64,000 nt of DNA, taken from NCBI RefSeq assembly GCF_003054965.1, contig NZ_MIES01000033.1, forward strand, positions 434,001-498,000, written 5' to 3'. Positions 16,178-24,858 of the stretch are shown here, piece by piece. The stretch is from Saccharospirillum sp. MSK14-1 (GTDB taxonomy: Bacteria; Pseudomonadota; Gammaproteobacteria; Pseudomonadales; Natronospirillaceae). The number at the start of each line of letters is the position of its first letter. Within the stretch, counting starts at the first letter, position 1. The notes beneath the pieces are model-generated. The model made no database searches. It had not been told where the DNA came from and saw only the letters and a list, made by a program, of their open reading frames with translations. Both the position numbers and the translations under genes were made by a program.

Positions 16178-17896
16178 ATGAGCGCTTTATTATCGCTTTC
16201 CGAGGTATCCCTGAGTCTGGATGCCAAGCCCCTCTTTGCCGATTTATCACTGGTTGTGAATAGCGGTGACCGCATTGGTCTGGTCGGTCACAATGGCTCG
16301 GGTAAGTCGAGTCTGTTGGCCTTGATGGCCGGAACCTACGAACCTGATGCCGGGCGGCGCCAGGTGCAACGTCATCTGGTGATCGGTCGGGTAGAGCAGT
16401 TCGTTCCTGCTGAGCTGCTGTCATTGTCATTACGCGCGGCTGCCGAAGCGGCCATTCCTGCAACACGTAGATTGGAAGAGGCCTTTCGCGCCGAAGCCGA
16501 GTTGCACAAACTGGGTTTCCGTATTGAGCAGATGGGCCAATTGGTCGATTCGCTCAGTGGTGGCCAGCAGAATCTGCTGTTGCTAGCGCGCGCTATTTTG
16601 ATTGAACCGGATGTGTTGCTGCTCGATGAGCCGGGCAACCACCTGGACATTCTCAGCCTGACGCTGTTGCGCCGCTGGTTGCAGTCGCAAACCGTGCCCT
16701 GGGTCATGGTGTCGCACGATCGCTATCTGTTGGACAGTCTGTGTACCCAAACCTGGTTTCTGCGCGATCAACGCCTCTATTGTTTTGATTTACCCTTTGA
16801 CGCCGCGCGTCAGGCTTTGGCTGATGCCGATGAGCAAGCGCGGGTGCGGCGGGCGCAGGAAGAAAAAGAAGTGGCGCGCTTGCAGGCCTCTGCGAAGCGC
16901 TTGGCGCACTGGGGGCACACCTATGACAACGAAGACCTGTCGCGCAAAGCCAAGTCGATGGAAAAGCGTGTAGAGCGGTTGAAGTCGGACCTGACCTTTG
17001 TCAGTCAGGGCACCGGTCTGGCCTTGGCGTTGCCCGAAGATGGTTTGTCGGCGCGCCAGGTGGTGGTGCTTGAGTCTGCGCAGATCGCGTTGCCTGGCGA
17101 CTCGTCCCGGTCGATTCATTGTGAGTTTCTCAAGGTACGCCCTGGCGATCGAATTGCCTTATTGGGTGTCAATGGTGTCGGCAAGTCGACCACCTTGAAA
17201 CGCATGATGACCGCGCTTGATACCGACCTGGAAGATATTCGCTGGAACCCGCGGGTCCAGCTCGGTTACTACGATCAGCTACTGGAGCGAATGGAGATAA
17301 AACAGGGTCGCTTCGACTGGTTGCGCGAGCGGTTAGATGGGCCGGATGAGGCCATTCGCCAAACGTTGCTGAATGCGGGCGTGCCTTATGAGCGCTTTGA
17401 CCAACCGGTTAACACCCTCAGCGGGGGTGAAAAGGCGCGCTTGATGTTTGCCTATTTTCGCTTGCGTCGCCCCAATGCTTTGATACTGGATGAGCCGACC
17501 AACCATTTGGACTTGGACGGTCGAGATGAGTTGATTGAATCGCTGTGTGGCAGTGAGCTGACGGTCTTAATGACCAGTCACGACCGCGCCTTTCTCGATG
17601 CGGTGGCAACTCGATGGTGGTGGATTCACAACGGGCAGTTAACGGAAGTAGACGGGCCAGAGCCGTTCTACCGTTTGTTGGAGTCGGGTGAAGCGTCTGC
17701 AGAGCCTGCAACCGATTTGCCCCAGCGCGAATCGAATGGCGACATGGATGACGAAGACGCGTTGTTGAGCCGTCTGGCGTGGCTGGAGCAGCAGCTACAC
17801 GAGGATCAGGCGCGCAAACCCAAGCATCAGAAGCCGGAAAAACAATCGCAGTGGCAAACGGAGATCGCGGCTTTGTGGCGCCGGTTGGAGGGGTGA
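16178..17896 (+). CDS. ABC-F family ATPase (soluble, ribosome-associated type)
   Basis: A 572-residue protein with two ABC ATPase domains and no membrane segments, the ABC-F layout. Domain 1 has Walker A GHNGSGKSS (37-45), LSGGQ (126-130) and Walker B LLLDEPGNHLD (147-157; the usual T of DEPTNHLD is G). Domain 2 has GVNGVGKST, LSGGEKARL and LILDEPTNHLDLD. Between the domains is a charged helical linker (about residues 215-280) of the kind that reaches the ribosomal P-site. ABC-F proteins rescue or modulate stalled ribosomes; some give antibiotic resistance. Shorter than E. coli YheS and Uup; subgroup not assigned. The upstream leader suggests inducible expression. Confidence 0.85.
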   Translation: MSALLSLSEVSLSLDAKPLFADLSLVVNSGDRIGLVGHNGSGKSSLLALMAGTYEPDAGRRQVQRHLVIGRVEQFVPAELLSLSLRAAAEAAIPATRRLEEAFRAEAELHKLGFRIEQMGQLVDSLSGGQQNLLLLARAILIEPDVLLLDEPGNHLDILSLTLLRRWLQSQTVPWVMVSHDRYLLDSLCTQTWFLRDQRLYCFDLPFDAARQALADADEQARVRRAQEEKEVARLQASAKRLAHWGHTYDNEDLSRKAKSMEKRVERLKSDLTFVSQGTGLALALPEDGLSARQVVVLESAQIALPGDSSRSIHCEFLKVRPGDRIALLGVNGVGKSTTLKRMMTALDTDLEDIRWNPRVQLGYYDQLLERMEIKQGRFDWLRERLDGPDEAIRQTLLNAGVPYERFDQPVNTLSGGEKARLMFAYFRLRRPNALILDEPTNHLDLDGRDELIESLCGSELTVLMTSHDRAFLDAVATRWWWIHNGQLTEVDGPEPFYRLLESGEASAEPATDLPQRESNGDMDDEDALLSRLAWLEQQLHEDQARKPKHQKPEKQSQWQTEIAALWRRLEG

Positions 17897-17906
17897 GTTA
17901 GCCGAG

Positions 17907-17937
17907 GCGGCGGTCGGTATGGCACGATGACCGCCGC
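17907..17937. repeat. inverted repeat after the ABC-F gene
   Basis: GCGGCGGTC (17907-17915) pairs with GACCGCCGC (17929-17937) over 9 bp with a 13-nt loop. There is no T-tract, so a terminator role is uncertain. Confidence 0.4.
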
Positions 17938-18014
17938 ATGACGGTATTGTCATGGAAATGACATGGAGCGCCGCTACCGTTCCCAGCAATCCACCGGTTA
18001 AGAAGGGGAGCGCT

Positions 18015-19163
18015 ATGGGTCACGGCTTTAAATTGGCCTTAGGACAATGGCTGTTAATTTGCCTCTGGACATTGAAGTACCTGCCGTATGGCGGCTGGCG
18101 TCATCTGCCCAAGCGGGCGTTGATGTATTTGCTGGCCGTGCCTGCTCTGACGTTGTTGCAAGTGGTGCATTGGGTCGGGTTTCTCTGTGACGAGCTGTTT
18201 TTTCGGCGCTATCGCCAAATTGAGGTGCGTCGACCGGTCTTTATTTCCGGTGTGCCGCGCTCCGGTACCACGCACCTGCATCGCGTGTTGTCGCATCACG
18301 ACGAACTGACGTCGATGCGTACCTGGGAGTGCCTGTTCGCACCCAGCATTACCGAGCGTTATATCGTGCGTGCGCTGGGCTGGGTGTTGAGCCCGCTGGC
18401 TCGGGTGTTTGGCAAAGTCCGCTTACCCTTCTTGAAGCAAATGGATGCGATTCATCAGTTGGGCCTGCAAGAGCCAGAAGAGGATTTTCTGTCGCTGCTG
18501 CCGGTGAATGGTTGTTTCCTGGTGGTGGTGCTGTTCCCTGAAGAAGCGTCGCTGTGGCGCTTAGTGCGGTTCGATTCCGCCATGCCGACCCGCCGCAAGC
18601 AGACGTTGATGCGCTTTTACCGGCGTATGATTCAAAAGCACCTCTACTTTCATGGCGCTCAGCGTCGCTATTTGTGCAAAAACCCCTCATTCGCTTCCTG
18701 GCTGACCAGCTTGCGTCAGCAGTTTCCCGATGCTGACTTCGCCTTATGCATTCGGCCCGCGCAAAAAACCTTACCGTCTCAGCTCAGTTCTTTGTTGCCG
18801 GGCTGGCAGCTGTTTCATGGGCCGCGTTTTACGCCCGCCTTTGAGCAGCGCATTGTCGGCATGCTGGCCGGTTACTACCGCGACATCGATTTATTTTGCA
18901 GCGAGAACCCGGATGCCCAGTTGGTGCCGATGCAACAGTTAACCGCCGACCTGGATGGCACGGTCAGTCAATTGCTGGACGACCTGGGTTTGCCGATGAC
19001 GCCAGCCTACCGACAGGCGCTGGATGCAGAAGTCGAGCAGGCGCAACAGTATCGCAGCGGTCATCAGTATCAGCAGCAGGCGTTCAGTGTGCGCTGGGAT
19101 CAAGTCGCTCATCGCTTTGATGCACGCTGTGCTCAAGCCGGTGTGATGCAGGAGGTGGCGTAA
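18015..19163 (+). CDS. sulfotransferase-family protein
   Basis: A 382-residue protein with the 5'-PAPS-binding loop signature PRSGTT at residues 81-86, typical of the sulfotransferase superfamily, followed by a helical region and a DLDGTVSQLLDDLGLP-type C-terminal segment. Hydrophobic N-terminal helices (about 10-25 and 38-58) suggest membrane association. The start is the ATG at 18015, with AAGGGGAG upstream; a longer frame from 17952 lacks a site. Its stop overlaps the GT4 start (TAATG). In this context a sulfated or otherwise modified glycolipid or glycan is a reasonable guess. Confidence 0.75.
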   Translation: MGHGFKLALGQWLLICLWTLKYLPYGGWRHLPKRALMYLLAVPALTLLQVVHWVGFLCDELFFRRYRQIEVRRPVFISGVPRSGTTHLHRVLSHHDELTSMRTWECLFAPSITERYIVRALGWVLSPLARVFGKVRLPFLKQMDAIHQLGLQEPEEDFLSLLPVNGCFLVVVLFPEEASLWRLVRFDSAMPTRRKQTLMRFYRRMIQKHLYFHGAQRRYLCKNPSFASWLTSLRQQFPDADFALCIRPAQKTLPSQLSSLLPGWQLFHGPRFTPAFEQRIVGMLAGYYRDIDLFCSENPDAQLVPMQQLTADLDGTVSQLLDDLGLPMTPAYRQALDAEVEQAQQYRSGHQYQQQAFSVRWDQVAHRFDARCAQAGVMQEVA

Positions 19164-20293
19164 TGCGTGATCAGACTTCGTTAGCATTGCAGCCCAATCG
19201 AAGTGCCGACAGCGCACCGCGTCGCGTACTGATCGTTTCCGATGCCGCCCCACACCGTAATGGCGTGGGTGCTTACTATCAGGATTTGATGCATCACTTG
19301 GGGCCTTGGGTCGAGCAGATCGACATCATTTCGCCAGCCATCGTGGACGGCCAGTGGCAGGGCGGTTGGATGCTGCCCTTGCCCGGTGACGCCACGCAGA
19401 AATTCTGCATTCCCAATTTGTTGCAACTGCGCCAGCAGATGGAAGCGTTTGCGCCGGATGTGGTGGTGATTCCTACGCCGGGTTTGTTTGGGATGTTTGG
19501 TGCGCGTTATGCCCGCCAATTGGGTGCGCGCGTCGTGGTTGGTTTTCATACCTGGTATGAAAAACTGACGGAGTTGTATTGGAACCGAGTGCAAGGTTCG
19601 TTGACCCGGGGTTATTTCGAAGTCAGCAATCGGATGATTTTTCGTAACGCCGATGTGGTGTTGGCCAATTCGGAAGAAATGGTGGCCATTGCCGAGCGCA
19701 TCGGTGCGCCACAAGCGGCCTTGATGGGCACGCCGGTCAGTCCGCTGTTTTTGCAGCGCGAACCACCGCGCGCACCCAGTGCGGTGCGCTCGGTGTTGTT
19801 CGCCGGCCGGTTGGCGGCGGAAAAAAATCTGGAAGGCTTGCTGGATGCCGCCCGGGCGTTGCCACAATTGCATTTTGCCATTGCCGGTGATGGTCCTCAG
19901 CGGGCTCTGGTTGAAGCGGCCGCGCAAGCGCTGCCCAACGTCGATTACATCGGCTGGCTGGATCGTGAAGGTTTGCTGGCGGCCATGGACGGGCACGATG
20001 CGTTGATTCTGCCTAGTCATGTGGAGAGCTTTGGCACCATCGCGCTGGAGGCGATGGCGCGTCAGCGTTTGGTTGTGGTCAGTGATGCCTGTGGCATTGC
20101 CGATTGGCAGGAACTGGCGCAGACCTTAGTGGTCAAAAGCGGCGATGAAGACGTCACGGCTGTGCTGAGGCGCGCCATGGCATTGAGTGAATTTGAAGTG
20201 GCTGCCCGAGCGCGTCAGGCGCGTCAGGCGGTTGTTCAGCACAATCAGGCCAACCTCGATCTGTGGTTGGACTTTATTACGGAGCACGCATGA
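19163..20293 (+). CDS. GT4-family glycosyltransferase
   Basis: A 376-residue GT-B glycosyltransferase of family GT4. The N-terminal acceptor-side loop is HRNGVGAYYQDL, and the C-terminal donor site has FAGRLAAEKNLEGLLDA, then the E-x7-E motif in HVESFGTIALEAM. Such enzymes transfer hexoses from NDP-sugars to lipids or glycans at the cytoplasmic membrane. It overlaps the preceding sulfotransferase-like gene by 1 bp and the following deacetylase by ATGA, a tight three-gene operon. Confidence 0.85.
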   Translation: MRDQTSLALQPNRSADSAPRRVLIVSDAAPHRNGVGAYYQDLMHHLGPWVEQIDIISPAIVDGQWQGGWMLPLPGDATQKFCIPNLLQLRQQMEAFAPDVVVIPTPGLFGMFGARYARQLGARVVVGFHTWYEKLTELYWNRVQGSLTRGYFEVSNRMIFRNADVVLANSEEMVAIAERIGAPQAALMGTPVSPLFLQREPPRAPSAVRSVLFAGRLAAEKNLEGLLDAARALPQLHFAIAGDGPQRALVEAAAQALPNVDYIGWLDREGLLAAMDGHDALILPSHVESFGTIALEAMARQRLVVVSDACGIADWQELAQTLVVKSGDEDVTAVLRRAMALSEFEVAARARQARQAVVQHNQANLDLWLDFITEHA

Positions 20294-21018
20294 AAGCTCG
20301 GCCCGCCATTGTCAGCCTGCACGACGTTATGCCCGACACCCTCGATGAGGTGGCGTGGTGGCTGAATAACTGGCTGGCCGATATCGCCCCGGCCGATTTA
20401 ACGCTGCTGGTGGTGCCGGGTCTGGATTGGCAGCCGCAGCAACTGGCGCAATTGCGTCGTTGGCAACAGCGAGGCTACGAACTGGCCGGACACGGCTGGC
20501 TGCATCAAGTGCGTCGAATCTCGACGCTCTATCATCGCCTGCACTCGACTCTGGTGTCGCGGCAGGCGGCCGAACATCTGTCGCTGAGCGAAGCCGAACT
20601 GACTGAGCTTTTGCAGCGCAACTATCAATGGTTTACTGACAATGATTTCCAATCGCCTGAACTCTACGTCCCGCCTGCCTGGGCTTTGGGGAAACTCCCC
20701 GCAGCGGCGCGGCGACATCTTCCATTTCATTACCTGGAGAGCACCGCCGGTTTTCATGATCTCCTCACCGGCCGCTTTCACGCCTTGCCCCTGGCGGGAT
20801 TCGAAGCCGATGCTCGCTGGCGAGTACCCAGCCTACGACTCTGGAACGGACTCAATCGCCGTCTCGCTACGTCACAGCGAGCGCTGAGGCTGTCCATTCA
20901 CCCTCACGATCACCGCTACTATATGGCCTCGTCACTGCAACGTTGGCTGCGAGAAGGCATTAAGGCGGTCAACTACCGTCAGGTGCTGCATTTAAGCGAT
21001 GCCTCCAAGGCAGCCTGA
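20290..21018 (+). CDS. polysaccharide deacetylase-like protein (DUF2334 type)
   Basis: A 242-residue protein with a CE4-like pattern: SLHDVMPD (His11, Asp12) near the N-terminus and HGWLH (His68, His72) as the metal-binding pair. There is no signal peptide, so it acts in the cytoplasm or at the inner membrane face. The start is the ATG at 20290 overlapping the GT4 stop; a longer frame exists but is not needed. With the adjacent GT4 it could deacetylate an N-acetylglucosaminyl-lipid intermediate, as in two-step GlcN-lipid synthesis. Confidence 0.7.
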   Translation: MKARPAIVSLHDVMPDTLDEVAWWLNNWLADIAPADLTLLVVPGLDWQPQQLAQLRRWQQRGYELAGHGWLHQVRRISTLYHRLHSTLVSRQAAEHLSLSEAELTELLQRNYQWFTDNDFQSPELYVPPAWALGKLPAAARRHLPFHYLESTAGFHDLLTGRFHALPLAGFEADARWRVPSLRLWNGLNRRLATSQRALRLSIHPHDHRYYMASSLQRWLREGIKAVNYRQVLHLSDASKAA

Positions 21019-21054
21019 GTATCGCCGGAACCGCCGCCGCTCGGCCTTTAGCGC

Positions 21055-21083
21055 TTGATTATCGATGTCGCTTTCTATACTAT
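21055..21083 (+). promoter_or_regulatory. probable promoter of the rpsF operon
   Basis: TTGATT (21055-21060) and TACTAT (21078-21083) with a 17-bp spacer. A roughly 120-nt leader follows and contains the hairpin CCCGAC/GTCGGG (21093-21109). In many bacteria the rpsF leader carries an S6:S18-binding element; this could be it, but I could not match the motif with confidence. Confidence 0.5.
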
Positions 21084-21214
21084 CCGCGCCCTCCCGACGT
21101 ACTGTCGGGGCAGTTGTGCCAGCTTCCCGTCTATAGATAGGGCGGCTGTGCGTTAACTCCTTACCTTACTGCGGCTTCGGCTTCGGAAGGTTGTATAACC
21201 CGCAAGGAGATCCT

Positions 21215-21661
21215 ATGCGTCATTACGAAATCGTTCTGCTGGTTCATCCTGACCAGTCTGAACAAGTGCCGGCTATGATCGAGCGCTACACCTCGGTCAT
21301 CACCGACAAAGGCGGCAAAGTACACCGCCAGGAAGATTGGGGCCGCCGTCAACTGGCATTCCCGATCGACAATGCTCACAAGGCTCACTACGTGCTGCTG
21401 AACATCGAAGCTGACAACGAAGTCATCGACGATCTGAAGAGCACCTTCCGCTTTAACGATGCCATCATCCGCAACATGATCATGCGCCGTAAGGACGCTG
21501 TGACTGAAGCGTCTCCGATGATGAAGAGCGTCGAAGCCAAGAAAGCGAAAGACGAAGCTCAGGCAGCGGTATCTCGCACCCGCTCCGAACAGGATGACGA
21601 CGTCGAAGAAGATGATGTTGACCTGGACGACCAATCCACCGAGCAGGCTGACGAAGCCTAA
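21215..21661 (+). CDS. rpsF: 30S ribosomal protein S6
   Basis: A 148-residue S6 protein beginning [19 protein letters not shown], with the conserved RRQLAFPI segment and a long acidic C-terminal tail as in other gammaproteobacteria. The start ATG at 21215 has AAGGAGA upstream. First gene of rpsF-rpsR-(DUF2232-like)-rplI. S6 binds with S18 to the platform of the small subunit and is often modified by glutamate addition at its C-terminus. Confidence 0.98.
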   Translation: MRHYEIVLLVHPDQSEQVPAMIERYTSVITDKGGKVHRQEDWGRRQLAFPIDNAHKAHYVLLNIEADNEVIDDLKSTFRFNDAIIRNMIMRRKDAVTEASPMMKSVEAKKAKDEAQAAVSRTRSEQDDDVEEDDVDLDDQSTEQADEA

Positions 21662-21678
21662 GTTAAAGGAGCATTGTT

Positions 21679-21906
21679 ATGGCCCGTTTTTTCCGTCGCC
21701 GTAAGTTCTGCCGTTTCACCGCAGAAGGCATCAAGGAAATCGATTACAAAGATGTAGACCTGCTGAAAGGTTACATCACTGAAACCGGCAAGATCGTACC
21801 GAGCCGGATCACTGGTACCCGTGCCCGCTATCAGCGCCAGCTGTCTTCGGCGATTAAGCGTGCTCGCTACCTGGCTTTGCTGCCTTACACCGACAGCCAT
21901 CAGTAA
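21679..21906 (+). CDS. rpsR: 30S ribosomal protein S18
   Basis: A 75-residue S18 protein: [20 protein letters not shown], then [32 protein letters not shown]. It lies 17 bp after rpsF with AAAGGAG before the ATG. It forms a heterodimer with S6 in the small-subunit platform. Confidence 0.98.
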   Translation: MARFFRRRKFCRFTAEGIKEIDYKDVDLLKGYITETGKIVPSRITGTRARYQRQLSSAIKRARYLALLPYTDSHQ

Positions 21907-21934
21907 GTTGGTCGGGTAAGGGGAGGTTCCTCTT

Positions 21935-22786
21935 ATGATGGGCTTTGCTCGCTATGCGATGAAAAGCCGCTTCAATGCAGGAGTCCTCGCCGCAGGTTTG
22001 GCCGTGCTGCCGATGCTTTATGCACTCAGCGCGGCACTGGTGGGGCTGGTCGCATTGCGACACGGTTCTACCGCTGGCACACGAGTGCTGCTGGCCGCTT
22101 TGGCTGGTGCTCTGGTGAGCTGGCAATTGACGGGCGTCATACTGCCCCTTCTGGTTCTGCCAATGACCGCCATTTTGGCTCTGGTCTTGCGCCGCTCTCA
22201 GGATTGGTCAGTCATGCTGTTGTCGGCAACGGTCCTGGGTTTATGCCTGGCGACGGTGGGACAGCAGCTGATGCCAGATCGGTTTACTGCCATCGTTGGC
22301 CAGATACAGGCCATGATGACACCCGATCCCCAGCAGATGGGCTGGCAGGTGCTCGAAGCCATCAAGCCGTACGCCACCTTTTTGGTGATGTCGGCTGAGG
22401 TGTTTGAAGCGCTGTTGTGTGTACTGCTGGCGCGTTATTGGCAAGCCGGGCTTTATAACCCGGGTGGCTTGCGCGCTGAGTTACACCGCCTGCGCATCAG
22501 CGGACGGCCGTTATGGCTGTTAACGGGTGCGATCATCGTCAGTTGGTGGCTGCAGCCTGCGGCACTGTTGTTGTTATTGCTGCCCTTGGTGTTTGCCGGG
22601 GTGGCGCTGGTTCACGCTTTAGTGGCCAGACTGAAATTGGGTGGGCAATGGTTGGTGGCCTTTTATTTAGCCACCTTCCTGGTCAATCAGTTCATGTTAC
22701 CGTTACTGGTCCTGGTGGCCGTGGCCGATGGTGCTGTCGATATTCGAGCACGACTGCCACAACAGCCGGATCAGGACGATAAATGA
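21935..22786 (+). CDS. multi-pass membrane protein of the rpsR-rplI interval (DUF2232/YybS-like)
   Basis: A 283-residue hydrophobic protein with about seven to eight predicted membrane helices and a short polar C-terminus. Genes of this type sit between rpsR and rplI in Pseudomonas and relatives and are annotated as DUF2232 membrane proteins; the function is unknown. GGGGAGG precedes the ATG. The stop is 10 bp before rplI, so it is part of the ribosomal operon. Confidence 0.8.
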   Translation: MMGFARYAMKSRFNAGVLAAGLAVLPMLYALSAALVGLVALRHGSTAGTRVLLAALAGALVSWQLTGVILPLLVLPMTAILALVLRRSQDWSVMLLSATVLGLCLATVGQQLMPDRFTAIVGQIQAMMTPDPQQMGWQVLEAIKPYATFLVMSAEVFEALLCVLLARYWQAGLYNPGGLRAELHRLRISGRPLWLLTGAIIVSWWLQPAALLLLLLPLVFAGVALVHALVARLKLGGQWLVAFYLATFLVNQFMLPLLVLVAVADGAVDIRARLPQQPDQDDK

Positions 22787-22796
22787 GGTAAGCGAG

Positions 22797-23246
22797 ATGG
22801 AAGTTATCCTGCTTGAGAAAGTTGGCAAGATGGGTGTTCTGGGTGACACCGTAAATGTCAAAGGCGGTTACGCCCGCAACTACCTGGTGCCTCAGGGCAA
22901 GGCAGTTCCGGCAACCAAAGACAACATTAAGTACTTCGAAGAGCGTCGTGCTGAACTGGAAAAAGCTGAAGCCGAGAAACTGGCTGCAGCCCAGCAGCGC
23001 GCTGAGAAGCTGGCTGAAATTGAAGTCACCGTTGCGGCTAACGCGGGCGACGAAGGCAAGCTGTTCGGCTCTATCGGCCCGCGCGATGTGGCTGATCTGA
23101 TCACCGCCGCTGGCGTTGAAGTCAGCAAAGCGGAAGTGCGTATGCCTGAAGGTCCGATCCGTGCCACTGGCGAATACAACATCGCTATCCAGGTACACCC
23201 GGACGTTGATGCTGAAGTACACATTATTGTGGTGCCTGAGGCGTGA
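22797..23246 (+). CDS. rplI: 50S ribosomal protein L9
   Basis: A 149-residue L9 protein starting [17 protein letters not shown], with the [13 protein letters not shown] motif, the long central helix (residues 45-75) and a C-terminal domain with [10 protein letters not shown]. The start is the ATG at 22797 (TAAGCGAG upstream). Last gene of the rpsF operon, followed by a hairpin and a terminator. Confidence 0.98.
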   Translation: MEVILLEKVGKMGVLGDTVNVKGGYARNYLVPQGKAVPATKDNIKYFEERRAELEKAEAEKLAAAQQRAEKLAEIEVTVAANAGDEGKLFGSIGPRDVADLITAAGVEVSKAEVRMPEGPIRATGEYNIAIQVHPDVDAEVHIIVVPEA

Positions 23247-23248
23247 TT

Positions 23249-23269
23249 AATGGGCGCTTAGCGCCCATT
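23249..23269. repeat. hairpin immediately after rplI
   Basis: AATGGGCGC-TTA-GCGCCCATT is a perfect 9-bp stem with a 3-nt loop starting 3 bp after the stop. It lacks a T-tract and may protect the mRNA 3' end. Confidence 0.6.
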
Positions 23270-23270
23270 G

Positions 23271-23403
23271 CTTGACGCTGAACGGGAGACGGGAGACGCC
23301 GAATAGGTGTTGCCCGTCTCCCGTTTTTATTGGCACCGAGTTTTCCAAACCGGTGAGGGAGCAAACGCACTTTGCGTCTCCCGTCTTCCGTTAAGCGTCT
23401 CCC
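23271..23403. repeat. palindromic intergenic repeat element, copy A, with terminator
   Basis: The left arm (23274-23299) contains ACGGGAGACGGGAGACGC. The right arm (23373-23403) contains GCGTCTCCCGTCTTCCGTTA and is its near inverted complement. Inside the left part ACGGGAGACGGG/CCCGTCTCCCGT (23282-23324) forms a 12-bp stem followed by TTTTT, which works as the rplI terminator. A related element with the same CGGGAGACGC and TTAAGCGTCT ends lies at 53754-53890. Confidence 0.65.
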
Positions 23404-23460
23404 AATTTTCCCCCCAACCCGCTACCATAACCGCCCACTTTAGCCATACCGCCGTACCTC

Positions 23461-24858
23461 ATGACTGATGCCCTAGAAGACGATCTGTTCGCTGGCGACG
23501 ATGTTGCCGATTTGCGCGTGCCGCCGCATTCGCTGGAAGCGGAGCAGTCGGTGCTGGGTGCTTTGATGATCGATAACAGTCAGTGGGACGGTGTTGCCGA
23601 AGTACTGATGCCGGATGATTTCCACCGCGGCGAGCACCGGCAGATTTTCCGCATGATGATGAAGCTGTCGGATCAGACTCAGCCGCTCGATGTCATCACG
23701 CTGGGCGAAGCGCTGGAGACGGAAAAGCAGCTCGAAGCCGTCGGCGGCATGGCTTATTTGAACGATCTGGCCGACAACACGCCATCGATTTCCAATCTCT
23801 TGGCGTACGCCAAGATCGTGCAAGAGCGTTCGGTATTGCGCCGACTGATTCGCGTCGCCAACGACATTGCCTCTAAAGCGTACGATCCTCGCGGGCTGGA
23901 TGCCGAAACCCTGCTCGATGATGCGGAGCGCCAGGTGTTTCAGATTGCCGAGCAGCGTCCGAATCAGGGCGGTCTGGTGCATGTGAATCCGCTGGTCGAC
24001 AGGGCGTTGGAGCGCATCGACGAGTTATTGCATTCGGACAGCGATCTGACCGGTGTCTCCACTGGATTTGCCGACCTCGACAGCATGACCACCGGTTGGC
24101 AAAGCGGCGATCTGGTGATTCTGGCGGCGCGTCCGGCCATGGGTAAAACCACCTTCGCCATGAACATGGTCGAAGAAGCGGCGTTAAACCAGGAAAAACC
24201 GGTGGTGGTCTTCAGTCTGGAAATGCCTGCCGACCAGTTGATTACCCGTTCCATCGCCTCCCTGGGACGCCTGGATATGGGCCGGGTGCGGACCGGCAAG
24301 TTGCACGATGACGACTTCCCCAAGCTGACCAAGGCCGTCAACCTGCTTAAAGATCGCAAGCTGTTTATCGACGATACGCCGGGCATCAGCCCCACTGAGA
24401 TGCGCAGTCGTATTCGTCGGCTGGTGCGTGAGCATGGCGATGTCGGTCTGGTCGTGGTCGACTATCTGCAGTTGATGAAAATCAAAGGCTTTACCGAAGG
24501 TCGTACCAACGAGATTTCGGAAATCTCGCGCTCCCTCAAGGCCATCGCCAAAGAATTCGAATGCCCGATCGTGGCGCTGTCGCAGCTCAACCGTAGCTTG
24601 GAGCAGCGGCCCAACAAGCGCCCGGTTAACTCCGACTTGCGGGAATCCGGCGCGATCGAGCAGGACGCCGACATCATTCTCTTCATCTACCGCGATGAAG
24701 TTTATAACGAAGATTCCAAAGATAAGGGTACCGCTGAAATCATCATCGGTAAGCAGCGTAACGGTCCTATCGGAACCTGCCGCCTGGCCTTTATCGGTAA
24801 GCACAGTCGATTCGAAAACCTGGCGCCGGATCAATACGGCGACTGGCAGGCCGAATGA
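23461..24858 (+). CDS. dnaB: replicative DNA helicase DnaB
   Basis: A 465-residue replicative hexameric helicase. The N-terminal DnaG-interacting domain begins near residue 20 (PPHSLEAEQSVLGALM). The RecA-like C-terminal domain carries Walker A ARPAMGKTT, Walker B VVVDYLQLM and the downstream RESGAIEQDAD arginine-finger region. Full length, no intein. The ATG at 23461 has only a weak ribosome-binding site. Its stop overlaps alr by ATGA. Confidence 0.98.
   Translation: MTDALEDDLFAGDDVADLRVPPHSLEAEQSVLGALMIDNSQWDGVAEVLMPDDFHRGEHRQIFRMMMKLSDQTQPLDVITLGEALETEKQLEAVGGMAYLNDLADNTPSISNLLAYAKIVQERSVLRRLIRVANDIASKAYDPRGLDAETLLDDAERQVFQIAEQRPNQGGLVHVNPLVDRALERIDELLHSDSDLTGVSTGFADLDSMTTGWQSGDLVILAARPAMGKTTFAMNMVEEAALNQEKPVVVFSLEMPADQLITRSIASLGRLDMGRVRTGKLHDDDFPKLTKAVNLLKDRKLFIDDTPGISPTEMRSRIRRLVREHGDVGLVVVDYLQLMKIKGFTEGRTNEISEISRSLKAIAKEFECPIVALSQLNRSLEQRPNKRPVNSDLRESGAIEQDADIILFIYRDEVYNEDSKDKGTAEIIIGKQRNGPIGTCRLAFIGKHSRFENLAPDQYGDWQAE

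Noticed and set aside
19181-20020. Long minus-strand open frame (about 279 codons) opposite the GT4 gene
   Set aside because: Shadow of the GT4 gene; the product is Arg/Gln/His-rich with no family pattern.
21061-21214. Definite S6:S18-binding leader before rpsF
   Set aside because: One stem-loop is visible, but I could not match the known motif reliably, so it is only mentioned with the promoter.
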